Assembly: GCF_016918565.1 (NCBI RefSeq)
Contig: NZ_JAFFQD010000004.1
Location: forward strand, 1-64,000
DNA length: 64,000 bases
Direction: 5' to 3'
From: Desulfogranum marinum
GTDB taxonomy: Bacteria; Desulfobacterota; Desulfobulbia; Desulfobulbales; Desulfobulbaceae
In this document: positions 63,689 through 64,000 of the stretch, piece after piece
Position numbering within the stretch: position 1 is the stretch's first letter
Layout: every line of letters starts with the position of its first letter
The notes under the pieces: generated by a model
Told to the model about the DNA's origin: nothing
The model's input: only the letters and a program-made list of their open reading frames with translations
Database searches by the model: none
Translations under genes and position numbers: made by a program

Positions 63689-64000
63689 ATGACCACATAC
63701 ACAACCCAGATGGATGCAGCCAGGCAGGGTATTGTCACCAAGCAGATGCAGGACGTATTGGCTAGCGAAGCGATTACAGAAAGCGATCTTTTGACCAAAA
63801 TGGCCAACGGTCATATCGTTATACCTGCCAATGTGAACCACACCAACCTTATTGGTTGTGGTATCGGCAGTGGGCTGCGGACGAAAATTAACGTCAATCT
63901 AGGTGTGTCTGAAGATTGCTGCGATGTTGAAGCAGAGCTGACGAAAGTTCATCGCTCGGTGGAACTCAAAGCAGACGCTATTATGGATTTAAGTACCTTT
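63689..64000 (+). CDS. thiC: HMP-phosphate synthase, 5' part (runs off the window)
   Basis: The reading frame from the ATG at 63689 begins MTTYTTQMDAARQGIVTKQM, matching the ThiC N terminus, and continues through IVIPANVNHTNLIGCGIG and TKINVNLGVSEDC to ADAIMDLSTF at the edge. CGGAGTG precedes the start. ThiC converts AIR to HMP-phosphate. The gene is cut by the window end, with about 104 residues visible. Confidence 0.95.
   Translation, partial: MTTYTTQMDAARQGIVTKQMQDVLASEAITESDLLTKMANGHIVIPANVNHTNLIGCGIGSGLRTKINVNLGVSEDCCDVEAELTKVHRSVELKADAIMDLSTF

Noticed and set aside
1-64000. CRISPR arrays, tRNA, rRNA, complete IS elements or prophage
   Set aside because: I saw no regularly spaced short repeats, no cloverleaf-like or rRNA-like sequence and no transposase or phage structural gene. 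A dedicated scan for tRNAs would be decisive.

Overview
The window looks like a chromosomal segment of an anaerobic Gram-negative bacterium of moderate GC, most likely a Desulfobulbales-type member of the Desulfobacterota. This is an inference from gene content: a four-subunit ferredoxin-linked 2-oxoacid oxidoreductase, sodium-pump decarboxylase subunits, a TAXI-type TRAP transporter, a glutaredoxin/ferredoxin-thioredoxin reductase fusion, a selenocysteine peroxiredoxin, methylmalonyl-CoA epimerase and the anaerobic (ThiH) thiamine route. I saw no rRNA, tRNA, CRISPR array, complete insertion sequence or prophage.

Layout. 1-3.4 kb: a decayed PIN-like gene, an alpha/beta hydrolase, pcm and a hemolysin-III family membrane protein. 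3.5-4.0 kb: two tandem paralogous small proteins of unknown function. 4.4-9.3 kb: an SDR/DUF2867 protein coupled to a DUF523 (TudS-like)-DUF1722 protein, then a radical-SAM/DUF4130 pair predicted to act in DNA modification or repair. 9.4-17.3 kb: Grx-FTR fusion, RND efflux pump with adaptor, lipocalin, OadB/OadG. 17.5-27 kb, all minus strand: a PHP-domain remnant, purB-DUF4911-miaB, and lysC-cimA-HhH-miaA-recJ. 27.4-31.1 kb: trmL, serC, a radical SAM gene and rlmN. 32.8-36.3 kb: korDABC plus an iron-sulfur flavoprotein. 36.5-40.4 kb: TAXI binding protein, fused TRAP permease, universal stress protein. 40.6-46.4 kb: an SOS mutagenesis operon (LexA paralogue, DUF72, catalytically dead ImuB-like Y-family polymerase, DnaE2-like polymerase) behind a perfect palindromic operator. 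47-57 kb: ppk1, small lipoprotein and zinc-finger genes, folD, recD2, a NifU-type scaffold, a cell-wall hydrolase, a GNAT gene, a broken LysE gene and a Fur/PerR regulator. 57.7-59.7 kb: methylmalonyl-CoA epimerase, a selenoprotein peroxiredoxin (in-frame UGA plus hairpin) and a methyltransferase. 60.1-64 kb: a TPP-riboswitch-controlled thiSGHFE-C operon running off the end.

The least explained signals are (i) an intergenic repeat of about 170-185 bp present three times in the same orientation, just upstream of hlyIII, the lipocalin gene and folD; (ii) the mutasome operon, which has a DUF72 gene where imuA would be expected and its own candidate operator; (iii) the selenocysteine peroxiredoxin, which lacks the usual resolving cysteine; and (iv) the tandem small-protein pair. 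Four separate gene remnants show ongoing gene decay.
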